DNA of 64,000 nt from Pyrenula massariospora (Eukaryota; Ascomycota; Eurotiomycetes; Pyrenulales; Pyrenulaceae): assembly GCA_021030905.1 (NCBI GenBank), contig JAGFMI010000010.1, positions 1,302,001 to 1,366,000 on the forward strand, given 5' to 3'. A model generated the notes under the pieces. It saw nothing but the letters and a program-made list of their open reading frames with translations, was not told where the DNA came from and ran no database searches. The translations under genes and the position numbers were made by a program. Below are positions 1 through 12,976 of this stretch, one piece after another (position 1 is the stretch's first letter; each line of letters opens with the position of its first letter).

Positions 1-34
1 GCCTAGAAATATTGTATTTTGCCCTTGACACGCC

Positions 35-3000
35 ATGCATATCAAAGGTTCCTACGGAAAGATTGATTATTTGTGAGCGCCGCTGATCATCCCTAGACCC
101 CAAGCGAAAGCCTTTTTACAAACGAGCCTTTGTCGATAATGACACGAAAAGCCTAAAATCTTCGCTGACTGCTCTCAACGTAAATCGACTTGACCGGCCG
201 CTCAGCGCCCTTGCACATCCCCGTCTAGCTGGTCTTTCAAAGATTCGAGAAGCATCCAATTCCTCCAACAGCGAGCCGAACAAGGTGGGAAAGCTAAAAC
301 AACTTGATGGATACCTTGATGGCCTTAGCTCATCCCCAGATGATCAGACGCGTCCAGTACAAAGCTCGGGTGACGACAACCCAGAACAGCGGCGCCGGAC
401 CGTCAGCCATCAAGATGTGGGTAGCCGAGCCGGCAGTGTGAGGAGCCTCCCACTTATAAACATACCTGAGCGACGATCTTCTACCAGCTTTCTACGCCAT
501 GGACCCCATTCAAGCGCTGTAGAATTCACTTCAAGACCTTCAGTTCATAACTTGAGCACCCACAGAGTCGTTCCGAGCCGAGGCCATTCAAGCTCCCCAG
601 TCCGTAAAGCTTTGGACCGTGCCCCTCTCTCCTCCGAGATGATTCGCAGAGTTCCCTCCAAAACCATCATCCGTACCACGCCACCACTTGATATTCTTGA
701 CACACCTAGCTCCCGGCATTCGCGAGTGGACATGTCCACAAGCCTTCCAACCACGCTCTTTGTTGGCGGTGGCACAGTCGAAGGCTCTCTTCGCCTGTCC
801 ATTGATGCAATGGCCAGCCGTAAGACCAGAAACCTGCCATCAATATCTATCTCACGTCTCTCGGTCGATATCATCGGAGTAGAAGAGACATACGAAAACC
901 ACCGCTGGGCCTTTCTGAGTCTTGCCTGCGAAATGATTGATGCTGAGCATCCCCCGCCATTTGCCCTCGTCAACTCAGAGTTCCCGTATACCACTACGGC
1001 GGATACAGATAGAGACCATTCTTGGCCGCTCAAGCCAGGAGCCTCTGTATCAATGCCTTTCTGTCTCAATCTCCCTCTCAATCTTGGACCTCCGCCATAC
1101 AGTTCAAAGCAAGTCCGCATCCGCTACGTCCTAGTCCTGACCGCCGTCATCAAATCATCTGATAGCAAAGCCAGCCTCGTCAGGCATTCAATTCCTGTTC
1201 AGATGCTCACAGTGCACGATCCCGAGAAAGCTCTTTCCTCGCTCCCTCATCCCCTTCTAGCTAGTGACTCAACTATTATTCCCCTAAAGACAGTTTCTAC
1301 GTCGTCATCACTCCAGCGCTCCACTGTAAAATTGACCGCTGGCCTTCACCGCCAGATATGGATCGCAGGCTCACAACTCTTCGTTGATGTACACGTGGTC
1401 AACGGACATCCTACAAAGGCACTCTCAAAAATTGAAATCAGCCTTGAAAAGACAACATTGATATTTACCCACGCAGCTGCGGGAACATCCCAAAAGTCTG
1501 CGTCACATCTCCGCCTCCCAAGGAGAACGGACTCAGAGACCGTGTCTCGCGCTGTTCTCAAAGCCAGCAGCTGTTCTAGCATCAGCAGCAATCGGACCAG
1601 CAACGTAGCTTGGAACGGCATTCCTCCTTGTGGCGGTTCAGAAGTTCGCACGCTCGCTCTTGACGTCCCCCGAGGCTGTGTCACTATTAGCACAGGCCGC
1701 TATTTCGAAGTTCGGTTCTTTCTTAACGTGGTTGTCACAGTTCCATCTGGACCAGGCGTTGGAGCCGGTCTATTCAGCAAGACCGTCGCGGTGCAGTTGC
1801 CGATTACGCTCATACATATGAATTCGCTGGACATTGTACCAAACGCATTGGCACAGGTTGCGGCTGCGATTGAGGAGAAGCGGAGAAGGACGCTTCCCAT
1901 CAGGGATGATGGAGAGGTCAGTCAGTATCCGCCATTTCATCAGGGCCAAGCGTGGACTGCGCCGAGGAGGCAATCTCTTGAGCAGATGCGGGCCAGCATG
2001 GATAAGGAGAGAAAGAACGAGGGCGATATGATGGAGATTCTAACAAAGGATCTAGAAAATAGTCCGAGAAAGATGGGAAGTGTACACATGAAGCAAGGCC
2101 ACACGCATACAACAAGCCATCAAGGAGGTGGAGTCATACATTGGGGTGATTGCTGCCCGAAATGCGGCAGTGGGGAGAATGGAAGGCCTAGCACAGGACA
2201 CTCGCTTACACACGCTCAGACCACTCAAGGCCATCAGCACAACCACAGTCATCCTGTCAAGCCCTTGCCGCCACATTCGCACCCAGCCGACATCAATCCA
2301 CTTCCCCCGGCTGAAGCTCCGCCAGCTGCTCCTATTCATACACGCAAAAGATCCTCCTCATCAACACTCGACCGTCCAAGTAGACCTCGGATACCCCGTC
2401 TTCAACTGTCAACATCCGGCCTCGGCTTTTCGGATGCAGAGTTCTCCCTTGAAGCGGACAGTCCACCACGGAAGGTGATGTTGAGTGAAGATGAGAGACG
2501 GCGACTTGTCCTGGAGAGAGAACTAAGACTCGCAAGAATGAGGAGCAAGATGCTGCGGGAGGCTAGGCAGCGGCAGATGATGGAGGACGGCGTGAGGAGA
2601 AGAATGAGCGAAAGGGATGCCGGGATCGGTGGAAGGCGGAGGAGGGGACGAAGTGGGAGCGCGGGGATGAGTGCCGGGGGCTGGGTCAACACGGATCGGA
2701 TGAGCATGCCGATGGCTGCTGTCTCGCCGGGACATATGACGCCGACGAGGTACATGGCGATCCCGACGCATATGCAGCCCTGGGGGTGGAAGAATGTCGC
2801 CGCCGATTATTCTGCTTTTCTTCCTAGGCCTAGGACGGCTAGGGAGAGGGAACGGGAACGAGCGATGGGGTGTGTGCCTGGGCATGGGATGCCGAGGAGG
2901 AGTGTGGATGCAGAGAGGGAGATGATGGCTAGGGAGATGAGTGAGGGTGGGTTTGGGCCGGGGATGGGGAGCCCGAAGCCAGGGCGCGCAAAAGCGAAAC

Positions 3001-3191
3001 GAGTAAGCTTGGCGAGGAGGGAGGAGGAGCGGAAGAGAGAGAGTTTGGGACGGGAACGAAGACCGAGAGCGGGAACGCGGGCTAGCGAGGAGTCTGCGTA
3101 TATGTCGGGTGGGGCTGGGGGTGGGATGGGGAGGAGGTATTCGACTAAAGGGAGGGGTGAGAGAGTGAGGGGGAGCATGGACGGGTGGTGA
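35..3191 (+). CDS. Arrestin-like (ARRDC-type) protein, 5' end uncertain
   Basis: Fungal arrestin-domain proteins are adaptors that bring ubiquitin ligases to plasma-membrane transporters; that role is family knowledge. The long frame (open from 97 to the stop at 3191) carries an arrestin-type beta-sandwich region in its first half (FVGGGTVEGSLRLSI near 755, then LPLNLGPPPY near 1072). The PPxY here could bind a WW domain. The second half is low-complexity, rich in Arg, Ser, His and Met, with a CCPKC cluster near 2150. There is no ATG between the upstream stop (84-86) and the first ATG of the long frame. A branch-point CTGAT (83-87) and an acceptor TAG (94-96) show an intron just upstream. An ATG at 35 followed by 13 coding bases joins in phase (MHIK-D-PKRK) through a 49-nt intron, but its donor GTTCCT is weak, so the true first exon may lie left of the window. 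Confidence 0.7.
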
Positions 3192-4935
3192 GTTGTGGAC
3201 GGTGAGATGAAGGAGGAAGAGAAGAAGGAGAGACTGGGATGAAAATTGGAGAGTTGACGGAAGGCAAGGAAAGGTTGAGCGATGTGGTCGAACGGATACT
3301 ATTATTGTTTTCCCTTGCATCCAGCATAGCGCTTGTATCGCATTGGATCATCTTACGAATTGCAACGTCCCGGGACGCGAATAAGTGTTTGTTAATTCGG
3401 ACTGCTATCCATCCCCACAAGCTGAATAAATTTTAATGGGTGTACTGTGATGTTGATTATGAAATGGTCATGTTTCGGAACTGGTCGAGCAAGCCCGCAG
3501 CTTGTAAGAACCGTAGCTGTATGTAGGGTGCAGTTGAGGTCGCTAGCATTTGATACGCATATTACCATAGCCATACAAAAGTAAGCTCATTTGCTTGCTT
3601 GCTGTACGAGCATATCACGGCATAACATGTCGCGGCACAGCAAAGCTAGCGTTCACTATCCCACCCTTTTGAACATCGAATCAAACACCAACCCCCATTC
3701 CGCTCACCTCATCTCATCTCATCTCACCTCACCTCATCACATCACATCACATTACATCACCTATCTATAGATAGGAGCCCAGTCCAACCCCGTCTCAACC
3801 CCCATCTACCCAAGATCTAGTACCTAGACAGACAAGCCCAGCCGAGCCGTGCGAAAACTCGAAGCCGAACGCGCGGACCGAGTCGTGTCTGTTCTCATAC
3901 AGTAGTCTTTTTCTTGTTGATGTTGATGGCACCTGCCCGGTCTATGTGACATATTCTTTTTTTGGTGGGGGAGTGGCTTGGGCTTGCTGCGCTGTTGGGG
4001 ATATAGCGTTGCTTTGTGGAGATTGGAGGGGTAGAGGGAGGTGCGTGGATGATGGGGATTGGTGGTCGGGGTTTTGGGGTGGTTGTGAGGTCGTCTTGGG
4101 TTGGTGGTCATGGTTGAGTGGGCGGATATAGTAGCGTGGAAATAGAGATTGGGAGGACATGGCTTGGAGGAGTGGCGGTGGGGATGTGGATAGTGGTTCT
4201 AAGGGGAAAGGGGGCATGTAGAGCCTAGGTGTTGGCTGAGATCCGAGAAAAAGACAGAAAGTTGAAGTCTTGTAATGCTATCAGCGAGTTTTCTGGGTCA
4301 GTCTCCAAAATGCGTGCTAAGTTCCGATCACCCTCGAAGCCGTTCTTGTCCTCGCGCGTGCCTTCAGAAAGGTGGAAAAGAGATGGTCGACCTACTCTCC
4401 CTGCAGGCGATTCACGTCCATATCTCTACCCTGACTGGCCTTCGATAGCGCCCAAACCCGTAGTGGACAGAATTTTCAAAGCTACAAGGCGTCTTTGACA
4501 AGAGATAACAGCGTGTGATATTATAGGCTCGTAGACATCTGTTCAAACGTGTCCGGTTCCTTAAAGCTAGAACGACGTGGTTGGGACTGGAAGCTCGTAC
4601 AGCATCTCTTGCTTGAAATCGTGTTGAAGGCCGCAAAGAAGCGGCTGAGGAAGAGGTGGTTAGGAGAGCCATGCCGCTGTTGCCAGTTCGTGGAGCCCAT
4701 TTTGCAGAACTGAGGGATAATCATTGGTCTGTTGTTTTCTGTCTAAGAAACCTCAGGGACAGTCGGACCAAGACATCGCGTGTAGATAGGGCTTTCTCTG
4801 GATTTGTCCAGGAAAAATATCGCCTAAAGGAGATCCTAGTCTCAAACGCTTGATACAATAGGCGCCAATAAAAGACATCAAGTCGAACGTCCTCAGAGTT
4901 GTAGAGATGCCTATTAGCATGCTACTCCAGATCTC
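3192..4935. other. Intergenic, no supported gene
   Basis: Convergent spacer between the arrestin-like gene and the NLR-like gene. Several short frames exist on both strands (largest about 95 codons). None shows a recognisable domain or paired splice signals. A short pyrimidine-rich pentamer repeat is listed separately. Confidence 0.6.
3704..3762. repeat. CTCAT/CATCA-type degenerate pentamer microsatellite
   Basis: About 60 bp built from runs of CTCAT, CTCAC and CATCA pentamers with a few substitutions. It is non-coding and shows strong strand asymmetry (almost no G on the + strand). It is likely a slippage product or pyrimidine-rich tract; no function is claimed. Confidence 0.8.
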
Positions 4936-7900
4936 TCAGTATCCCGACATCGGAAAGTGTAAGCAAGTTCCTAGAGTAAGTCGCTCTTTCCGCCATGGCG
5001 GAATGATTAGGTTGATGCAAGCAATCTCGCCTTGATTCAGTTTCGGCACCGGTCTTGCCAGCGCTGCCGCAAATTCTGGACTGGGCTGGATCTCTTCAGA
5101 GTATCTCTCTGCGAGAGCTCGCAGCTTTGGCGCGAGAACCAACGCTTCCATGGTCATTGATTCGCCAGGAAATGCTGAGAAGTCATCCGAGACTTTATGA
5201 AACGAATGGGATCTGCAGAGTCGACGGTCAAGCTTGCCTTTCACATAAAGCCACATGCACTCTTCACAGAGGTCCGTATTTTCGCAGATTCGACAAACAA
5301 ACCTCAATCCTTTGATATCTTCTAAACATCCATCGCAAAAAGCAGCATGGCATGGAACACCTTTCCTCACATTAATGCCTTGACGAAACCAGTAGTCTGC
5401 TTCAAAATCATCTTCCAAAGATAGCAGGATCCTTCCAATCTCACTTAAATTCCAATATGGCTCTGCTCGTCCAGGGAAGCTATCAATGTATCTAAGCATG
5501 GTAGTGCGCATCTTATTCTGCATATGGACTCTCCTGGAAATCCACATCTCTCCAATCTCTTGTTCCGAAAAGAAGTACTGCGATACAACGAGGTCAAGGG
5601 GCGTGCGACCCCAACCGTCTTCAAGTTGTAAAAGATCCCTATAACAAGCTTTCCCAGGCTCTGGCTTATCTGTCGTTGCTCGAGCCAATATCAACGCAGC
5701 TAAACTCGGGAAATATTCGCTAAGAGCAAGGTGTAATGGCGTGCGGCCGTCGCTAGATGCCTCCATGATATTGGTATCACGAGCATCAATGAGCTGTTGG
5801 ACTATTTTCTGTGACCATTTAGACCCCCTTATATGTGATAGAAGTGGAGTGTCATTGCTGTAGGTTGTTGACTTAGTCATTCTTGCACCGTATGAGAGCA
5901 AAATTTCCACCACAGACTCGACACCTGCCGCACAATTGGTGATCGGATAATCGGTGACCGCATCGTATAGAGCACTCCTGCCATTTTGATCGAGAGCGTT
6001 GACATCAGCGTCGTTGTCCAATAGAGCTCTGCAGATGTCTATGTGGCCATAACGCGATGCTAGATGCAGAGGTGTCACAGCGGAATTATCTGCATCTCGA
6101 GCCGAGAGCCCAAGGCTCAGAAGGAACTCCACAGCCTCTACCTTACCACTGATGCACGCAAGATTAAGGCCAGTTTCACCTGCATTTGTCTTCTTGGATG
6201 GAGAAAGCCCCACGGTCTTGCATAGATAGCGGAGGAGTTCGACACTCCCACTGATGCATGCGTTGTGCAAGACAGAGCGTCCATCGTCTAAGATCTTGAA
6301 AGGATCAGCGCCAAGCCCGATCAACGATCTCACAGTGGAAGTATTACCGCTCAGACAAGCTGCAAAAAGGCAAGTTTGGCCATCACTATGTGAATAATTT
6401 AATATCTCTTTCGGCGTTTGTCCGAGAAGCATCACGATATAATTTAAATTGCCCATTCTCGCGGCCGCCCAGAGAGGTGACAATGTTCTTCCTTCTCCAC
6501 CCAGAGGGCTCGCACCGAACTGCAAAAGCAATTTTGCAATGTGTCCGAAACCTTGTCGCAGAGCTGTCTCAAGAGCTGTGCTACCGGATGTTGAAAGGCT
6601 ATCTGGATTCGCGCCGGCGTTCAATAGGATCTGAGCCGCATCGTGGTGTCCATTGTCGCAAGCTTGGAACAATGCTGAGGACTTCGAAGCCCCGGAATAA
6701 TTGATGTCTTCCACAGAGCAGTTGGCGATCAGCAACTTTAAATGGTTTTCTTGTCCTTTACATGCAGCAAGATGAATCGGACTTAAGCTTTGAGAATCTT
6801 TATCGACAATCACTTTTGCACCGTGCCGTAGAAGCATTTGTAGAATAGTAATTGACTCCATTGACTCATCATTAAGAACAGCGTTCCAGAGACATGTTTC
6901 ACCATCAACGTCCATAAGGTTTGCATCACAGCCAGACCGTAATATGGATCTCACAAGAGCAACATTTTCCGTCACGGCAACATGTAAGGCTGTCACTCCG
7001 TTGTCCATGGCAATATTCGCATCAGCTCCTGCATCCACAAGTATGTCAACAATCTGCTGCTTCGATCTATTACTTTCTAGCGCTTGTCGGAGTGGTGTCC
7101 ATCCTGGGAATTTTGTGGCGGTGGCGTTGACATCTGCCCCACAGTCGAGAAGCAATTGAATCGTTCGCATATCGGCCTCGCCCACGGCACAGATCAGTGG
7201 CGTCCAACCTTCCAAGCCTACTAAGTTCAAGTCGGCGTAAGATATACAACAATCGACTAGCTCCTGTTTGCCCCAGGCAATGGCGGCAAGCAAAGGCGTC
7301 ATGCCAGATGGAGACTTGGTATCGACATTTGTGCTACTGATTAAAAGTTGAAGGGTTGGACTGGTTAGCTCATTTATGCACTCCGTGTCAAGCGCCACGC
7401 TTAACGGAAAGGAGTCCCAAAGGTCACGGGCGTTGATATTGGCGTTTTGGCTGAGCAATATTTTAATAACAGATATACGCGTTGTCTCGTCTTCGATGCC
7501 TGGAGCTAGATGTAATGGTGTAATTCTCGAACTCATTTGCAGATTTGCATCAGCTCCGTTTCCTAGTAACATTGAAACGATCCCATAGTCTCCTTTTGAG
7601 ATTCCCATACGAAGCGCTGTCATACAATGAAGAGATGCCGACTTGGCATTCACATTGATCTTTCCAGAGTTCAGTAAGTGCCCCAATATATATTTTTGCC
7701 CGCACCATACGGCTGTGTGAATTGCAGTCTCTCCGTACTCATCCAGGGCGTCAACCTCTTCAGTCAAGTATATCTGGGTCTTCTGATTGACGTCGGCGGT
7801 ACCTTTCCACCAGTTGCTTAGCTGCACCCACATGCTTCGCTTGCCTCTCTTGATCGCTACGTGCTTTGTAGCGCTCGGGAAGGAAATGTGTTCGTAGACG

Positions 7901-9593
7901 TTCACTAAATCAAAACCTGCAATTCGATGGAGAAAAGGTGTTACTGGCCACGCTGCTCTTGTAAATTTTAACCATTGCCTGGTCAGTTCTGCCCTTTCGT
8001 AATTTGACATGTCTCCGTCTACTTTCTCCAAATATCTTTTCAGAAGGCTAACAATTCTCTCATTAAGCTTACCAGTCTCCCGAATGTGGTAGTACAGATT
8101 AGCCGCCGCATAATGCAGGAACGGGTGCTCTGAGGATATGATATTTTCGAGATTTTGTGCAGAACTATATCTGGGGATCACCTCGTCATGATTACCTAGA
8201 CTGAGCAGAATTTGATCAACGATCGGAATGGTACTTCCTTGACATAAATACTTTAGGCAGGTTTCGGTAATTAAGTCATTGAGTGCTGCGCTTGATGAGT
8301 AAAACTTCAAGGGTTCGGCAAGAGGTCCCTCTCCCTGATCGCCATCGGTCAGAAATCGCTTTAAAGAGTTATGTAAAAGATGAACGTGGTTACTCGGGGA
8401 TATTATCAAGAGCTTCGGGAATGCGGCCCGGATTCTGCTGCGCAAGCCTAGATCTTGTGGACGTATATCCGCACTGAAGCTGAGAACATCTTCCAATTCT
8501 GCAATCGTAAAGGTAGTGTTTGCGCCGAGAATCAGTGCAAGCAGTAAAAAGCCCCCGTCATGAAAACTGTTCTGAGCCTTATCCAGCGCCAGTCTGTAAT
8601 AAGACGCTGCCCCTTGAGAGCAGGATCGAATTATCTGGTATATCGTGTCGATACTGATATCTCTAACGGTATCTTGTAGATCTTGAAGAACAAATGTGAC
8701 CCAGAGAAAGATACCGTCAGCATATATATTGATCAATTTCTCCGTACCCTCTTGCAGCCCTTTCGGGTAGTCTCTTACTGATGCTATACGCGTCATCTCT
8801 GCATGAACGTAATTCTGTATATCAACCAACGAGTCATTCTCCTGAATTTGTAGGTGATCATATCCTCGCAACCAGCTTTGAATAATCTGGGTTGGAGTCG
8901 CAAAGATAACAATCTTGATATTTCCAGTATTAGACAGAGCTGCGCCCCTGAAGAACAGCGCAGTCAATCTTCTCAAGAGAGCTTCAACATAAGCTTCATT
9001 AAATTCGTCAAGACCATCAATGATCATAAACGTTCTCTTAGTGGTTGGATCCTGAAGCACTGAAGTTAGAACTCCCAAGAGAGTTCCCGAAATCATTTGC
9101 TGGAAGTCTCTTCCTCGATGGAGGTATTTCGGAAAGACGTGCTTGAATAGCTGGTGGTCATCTTCCAGAAAGCGATGGAGAAAGAAAGGGGCTAAGGGCG
9201 GTTCTTTATCACGGGACTGTACATCCTTACAATGAAATGTAAAAGTCAATCCGTCGTGATGTGTGTTGAGATACTCTCCGAGAAACTTTGCTAACATGCT
9301 TTTACCACATCCAGATGGTCCCGTAACAAAGAGAAGATTGCTTGTGCATTCTTCTATCCAGTATTCAACTTCGCTTTTCTGGAGCAGCCACTTACATGTT
9401 CCCTCATGTAGAATTGAAAGGTCATCCCCGAGATTCCTCGCTGTCCATGTTTCCAATAGCCTGAGAAAATCGTGCCGATCTTTGTCACCCCCTATTTCTC
9501 TCATCAACGAAGGAAGATGAAATTGAGACAAACAGGAATAACATACACGAAACTTTTGGTTCTTGACGTTCTTTCCTCGAATGTGGTGATTCT
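4936..9593 (-). CDS. NLR-like STAND protein: NACHT - ankyrin repeats - ZZ zinc finger
   Basis: A signal-transducing NTPase of the fungal NLR class; such proteins sense non-self or damage and switch by nucleotide binding (family knowledge). Numbering from the in-frame Leu at 9531: a TCKWLL motif typical just before fungal NACHT domains; P-loop GPSGCGKS at 71-78; Walker B FMIIDGLDEF near 168-177; about twenty ankyrin repeats from roughly 590 to 1290 (TPLHLA, GADVNA-type motifs); then a ZZ-type finger (CDGC, CRIC, CEEC and a SHSFH histidine pair) near 1390-1445. The coding frame extends upstream to an acceptor TTTAG at 9594-9592, so an upstream exon exists. A minimal upstream exon could be the ATG directly followed by GTAAGA at 9687-9682, or the hydrolase exons at 9807-10932. 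The ankyrin frame has no interruption. The ZZ finger at the far C-terminus is less usual than plain repeats. Confidence 0.85.
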
Positions 9594-9806
9594 AAAGGTG
9601 CGAAGGTACGACTAACGGATAGCGCTACTATTCGTATATATCCAAGTTCTACGAGGATTTCTTTTTGAAGTATCATATCTTACCATCTTGGAATTGATAT
9701 TTCTTATTAGGCAAGGAGAATTGCTCAACATATGTGGCTAAGGAGGTGTTAGCAGCAGTCGAACATTGCTATGGCTACTCAGACAGCCATCAGCATAGAA
9801 TTTTAT

Positions 9807-10932
9807 TCAAGTCGAATCCATACTCTCTGGGACCGTCAAAGCAGCAAATCGGCCTTCAAGATCAGTTGTTTCCGATGCATTGGCTCCCGGCGAGGCAACC
9901 CTTGGGATTTTTAAAGCCTGCTCTACCTGAAAATTTATTTGATCCCAAACATCCTGAAATCGCGCGTCTTCCGGGTCTGAGAACTTTGACATTTCCTCGT
10001 GTGTACAGTTCATCATCATGAGTACCTCATTCGGATGTTGCATCAAGGCGGAGCCTTCTGGTACTATCTGTGAAGATGAGAAACATTCATTCACAGTGGT
10101 CATGACACTTACCACTTCGGAGAGAGACACTGTAGGGAGTCTCGTAGGTTTGGTCTCATAGAAAGACACAATGCTTATGTTCTTGGACACTTTCTTGCTG
10201 AATTGTCGATTGATCTGGAGGAGGGTAGTCGAATAGGGCTTGAGCTCATCGACAAGGCCAGTTGAAGTTCTCGGCTTCAATTTTGCTAGTGCTACCAGTT
10301 TTTGCGCAATGGAAAGCGCACTATCTCCGGCAAGAGGCGAGCCATCATGAGGTGTTCCCAGAAAGACAATCGCACGAGTGGAGGCATGTATATCATGATA
10401 ATGATCATCGGAGAGACTATTAATCAAAGCCTATTTACCCTCTTATTAGCCTTGAGGAGGTTTGTATGTGCAACGGAATTACCTACCTGTTTTACTACAA
10501 TGCCCCCAAGACTATGACAAATAAAGATCAGAGGCCTTTTCTGCGAGATCTCTTATTAGGCCGATGTACTTCGCGACCGTGCCGTTTGAGCCGCAGCCTT
10601 TCCAGAAGGTCGCCTGCATGCTGATACACGTGGCTCGATACAACATCGCGAAAGAGGTTGGCATTATAGCCAAAAGACATGACGCGACATTGGGTTTTCA
10701 AATCTTTGAGGAAGGCCGGGTCCGATATCCATCTCTTTCCAGTCGCATGGTGTGTCCATGAGTTGTATATGTCTCCATTGAGACCGTGAACGAAGACAAG
10801 GCTGAGGAATGTAAGCATCTATCTATCAGGTTGTGATGAAGTTACTGACTCCACTTGTGCATCACCTGCAGGAGCATCTTCAGAAGCGGTGTTCTCGTTA
10901 GGGTGGACAACTTTGAGAGTGTATTGTGCAGA
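9807..10932 (-). CDS. SesB/DUF676-like alpha/beta-hydrolase exons, probable N-terminal domain of the NLR-like gene
   Basis: Three coding blocks match the serine-hydrolase domain that often heads fungal NLRs. Block 1 (10932-10846) reads LKVVHPNENTASED; block 2 (10801 to about 10577) reads LVFVHGLNGDIYNSW; block 3 reads RPLIFICHSLGGIVVKQ, with the GHSLGG-type nucleophile elbow in the form CHSLGG. It then joins across a clear 56-nt intron (10486-10431, GTAGGT..TAG) to ALINSL and continues to FLGTPHDGS and a stop at 9807. The joints between blocks 1-2 and 2-3 do not close with introns of normal length and phase: only about 36-37 nt or a one-base frame change would fit. So either very short introns or frameshift damage exists here. 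About 270 bp and a stop codon separate this part from the NACHT frame, so it may instead be a separate neighbouring hydrolase gene. Confidence 0.65.
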
Positions 10933-12175
10933 CTACGAGGATATCAGTAACCGCCTAAAAGTCTGTCGCCGTGGTTATCTGACCATTGAGATGAAGTGCT
11001 ACAATCTCTTCCAGGAGTTTCGACCTTCGATCATCATTCCGTCATGCAGGTCTGATTGTCCAAAACTCAAATGGTTATCGAAACGATTTTGACTCTCTGA
11101 GGTACAGCGCAACAAACAATGACGACGGATCAGTAAATTTAGGGCTCCCAGACCCTATAAAGACAACCATCCCGCCATCTGGCGAGCGGCCTAGATTTAA
11201 AAGTGTCAGCGGCCACTTTACCAATTTTCAGGCAGCCTCGCTCAGCCACAGTTCCTTGAAACGTCATGGAGCGTTTGATGCTTGGCAAAGAATTTGTCGA
11301 TTGCCAATAGTAGCGCCACAAGGCTGGTCCGTCTGGCCCATTTCGTCACTAGCCGAAAATGCCTTGATGTAAGCCACGCGTAAGTCTCAAATGAAGCTTT
11401 GCTCCCTCCCACCATCAGATACACCAGATTTACCAGATTCTGCGGAAAGTGGCACACCAGCCTTCAGCACCGTCCTGGTGCTGGAATTTTATTGGATAGA
11501 GATGTTCTTGTTTCCGTGCAGGACTATGTTAAGGTGCGAACTTCCGCCACAGTCTTCATACACAGCGCCAGATCGAGAACTTGGCGGTGGCAGATTGCCA
11601 CGAATGTATCTAAGAGAGATGAAACACCACACCAAGACATCCGGATGACGTACTGGTACAGCTAAGAGACCCTATATTCAGTTGAGTGGACTCAGATTCC
11701 GACACTAAAAATTACCGATCAACTCATGCATTATTCATGGTGGTTTTGCAGATAAAGTGCCTCGCTACATCCATGACTGGTTATAAGCAACTCTTTGGAA
11801 GACAGCAAAATCCGGTCAATCAACTCCATACACCTTGGACAATGTCTCATTGACTTTAGTCTACGGTACTTATCATGACGAAGACCGCTGCTTCAAAAAG
11901 AAGGGAACCGCGTTGGTGTGAGATGACTGCAATTGAATAGATATGGATTGCCTATGTTGATATTTGACTGTAAATCCAATATTGTATAGTCTCGGGATGC
12001 TCGTTCGAACAGCATTGTCTTGAGATAGACATGGAATGGGCAGCCACTTTTCAGAGAAGATCAGCCTTCGGCGCCACTGGCAATTGCTATCACATTAGTT
12101 CAGAGTACAACGAACTGCGACGCAGATATAAGTATCCAAAAGAGCGCGATCCCGCCGGCCACTTATCGTACTAGC
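10933..12175. other. Intergenic, no supported gene
   Basis: Upstream region of the NLR-like locus; an initiator exon for it probably lies within the first 150 bp. Two overlapping + frames near 11391-11665 (about 85 codons each) share no recognisable motif and look like chance frames. Confidence 0.5.
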
Positions 12176-12976
12176 TCACAGGTGACCCTTGTACTCAGCT
12201 CCTCTGATAGCCTTTTCCACAGCTCGATCAACAGCTTTCACCATGTCCTCAGTTTTGCTCAGAAAAGGACTGTGCGAGCTCTCCGACTCCTCCTCAGTCA
12301 AGCGTCCATTTCCGGCTTTCACTTTCTCAGTCATGAACTTTTGACAGCTCAACGGCAAAGCCGCGTCGAGAGTGGTGTAAACATAAGTCGAGGGAATGCA
12401 TCTCCAAGCAGCGTACTCAACTTCCTCCGCGAGGACACTCCCATGAAATCGCTCCAACTTCGGGAGAACGGTATTGACTTCCTCTTCCGATAAATCATTG
12501 TAGAGGAAGCCCCGCGGGTCCAGCGGGAACCACGTGCCATCTTCTGCAATATCAAAACCGGCGGGTGACGGTGCTTGAGGGCCCATCTCTCCGATCAAAC
12601 CAAGTGTTGAGGTCTTCTCTGGTAAGACATAGCCGCAGAGGTAAAGCAGATAGATGACGCCTCCGCTGAGACCTCTCGATGATCTTGCAGGTACGTCCAG
12701 GCCTTCGAGAGCATTGCTACCAACTGCTCCTCCCCATGAATGCATAACCATCACAATGGGGTGTCCTTGGCTGGCTAAGACCCCGACGGCTTCACGGACT
12801 GCAGTCGTGTCTGCCCTCACTGACGAATTCGGAGGTCGCGCGCCATTGCAAGAGGGCAGTTCGATGAATTGAACGCGGTAGCCCGCAGCTTCTAAAGCTT
12901 TGGTGAACGGCTCATAGACCTGGGGAGGTTGGAAAGCACCCGGCACGAACGCGATAATCGGCTTTTCAGGAAACAT
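12176..12976 (-). CDS. Alpha/beta hydrolase (AB_hydrolase superfamily)
   Basis: A single-exon protein of 266 aa starting at the ATG 12976-12974. It opens with the fold's first strand and oxyanion region (IIAFVPGAF, residues 7-15). The nucleophile elbow is HSWGG with Ser80; an Asp candidate is at about 205 and a His candidate at 236 (SSHSPFL). There is no signal peptide, so it is likely cytosolic. It belongs to the small hydrolases that in fungi often sit beside PKS genes and act in product release, hydrolysis or detoxification. That role is inferred from position: it is 0.5 kb from the membrane-protein gene and 3.7 kb from the PKS. Its substrate cannot be read from sequence. Confidence 0.8.
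   Translation of the reverse strand: MFPEKPIIAFVPGAFQPPQVYEPFTKALEAAGYRVQFIELPSCNGARPPNSSVRADTTAVREAVGVLASQGHPIVMVMHSWGGAVGSNALEGLDVPARSSRGLSGGVIYLLYLCGYVLPEKTSTLGLIGEMGPQAPSPAGFDIAEDGTWFPLDPRGFLYNDLSEEEVNTVLPKLERFHGSVLAEEVEYAAWRCIPSTYVYTTLDAALPLSCQKFMTEKVKAGNGRLTEEESESSHSPFLSKTEDMVKAVDRAVEKAIRGAEYKGHL

Noticed and set aside
2523-3320. 265-codon minus frame over the arrestin-like gene's 3' part
   Set aside because: Ser/Pro/Arg low-complexity reading of the opposite strand of an Arg/Met/Glu-rich tail. No independent evidence.
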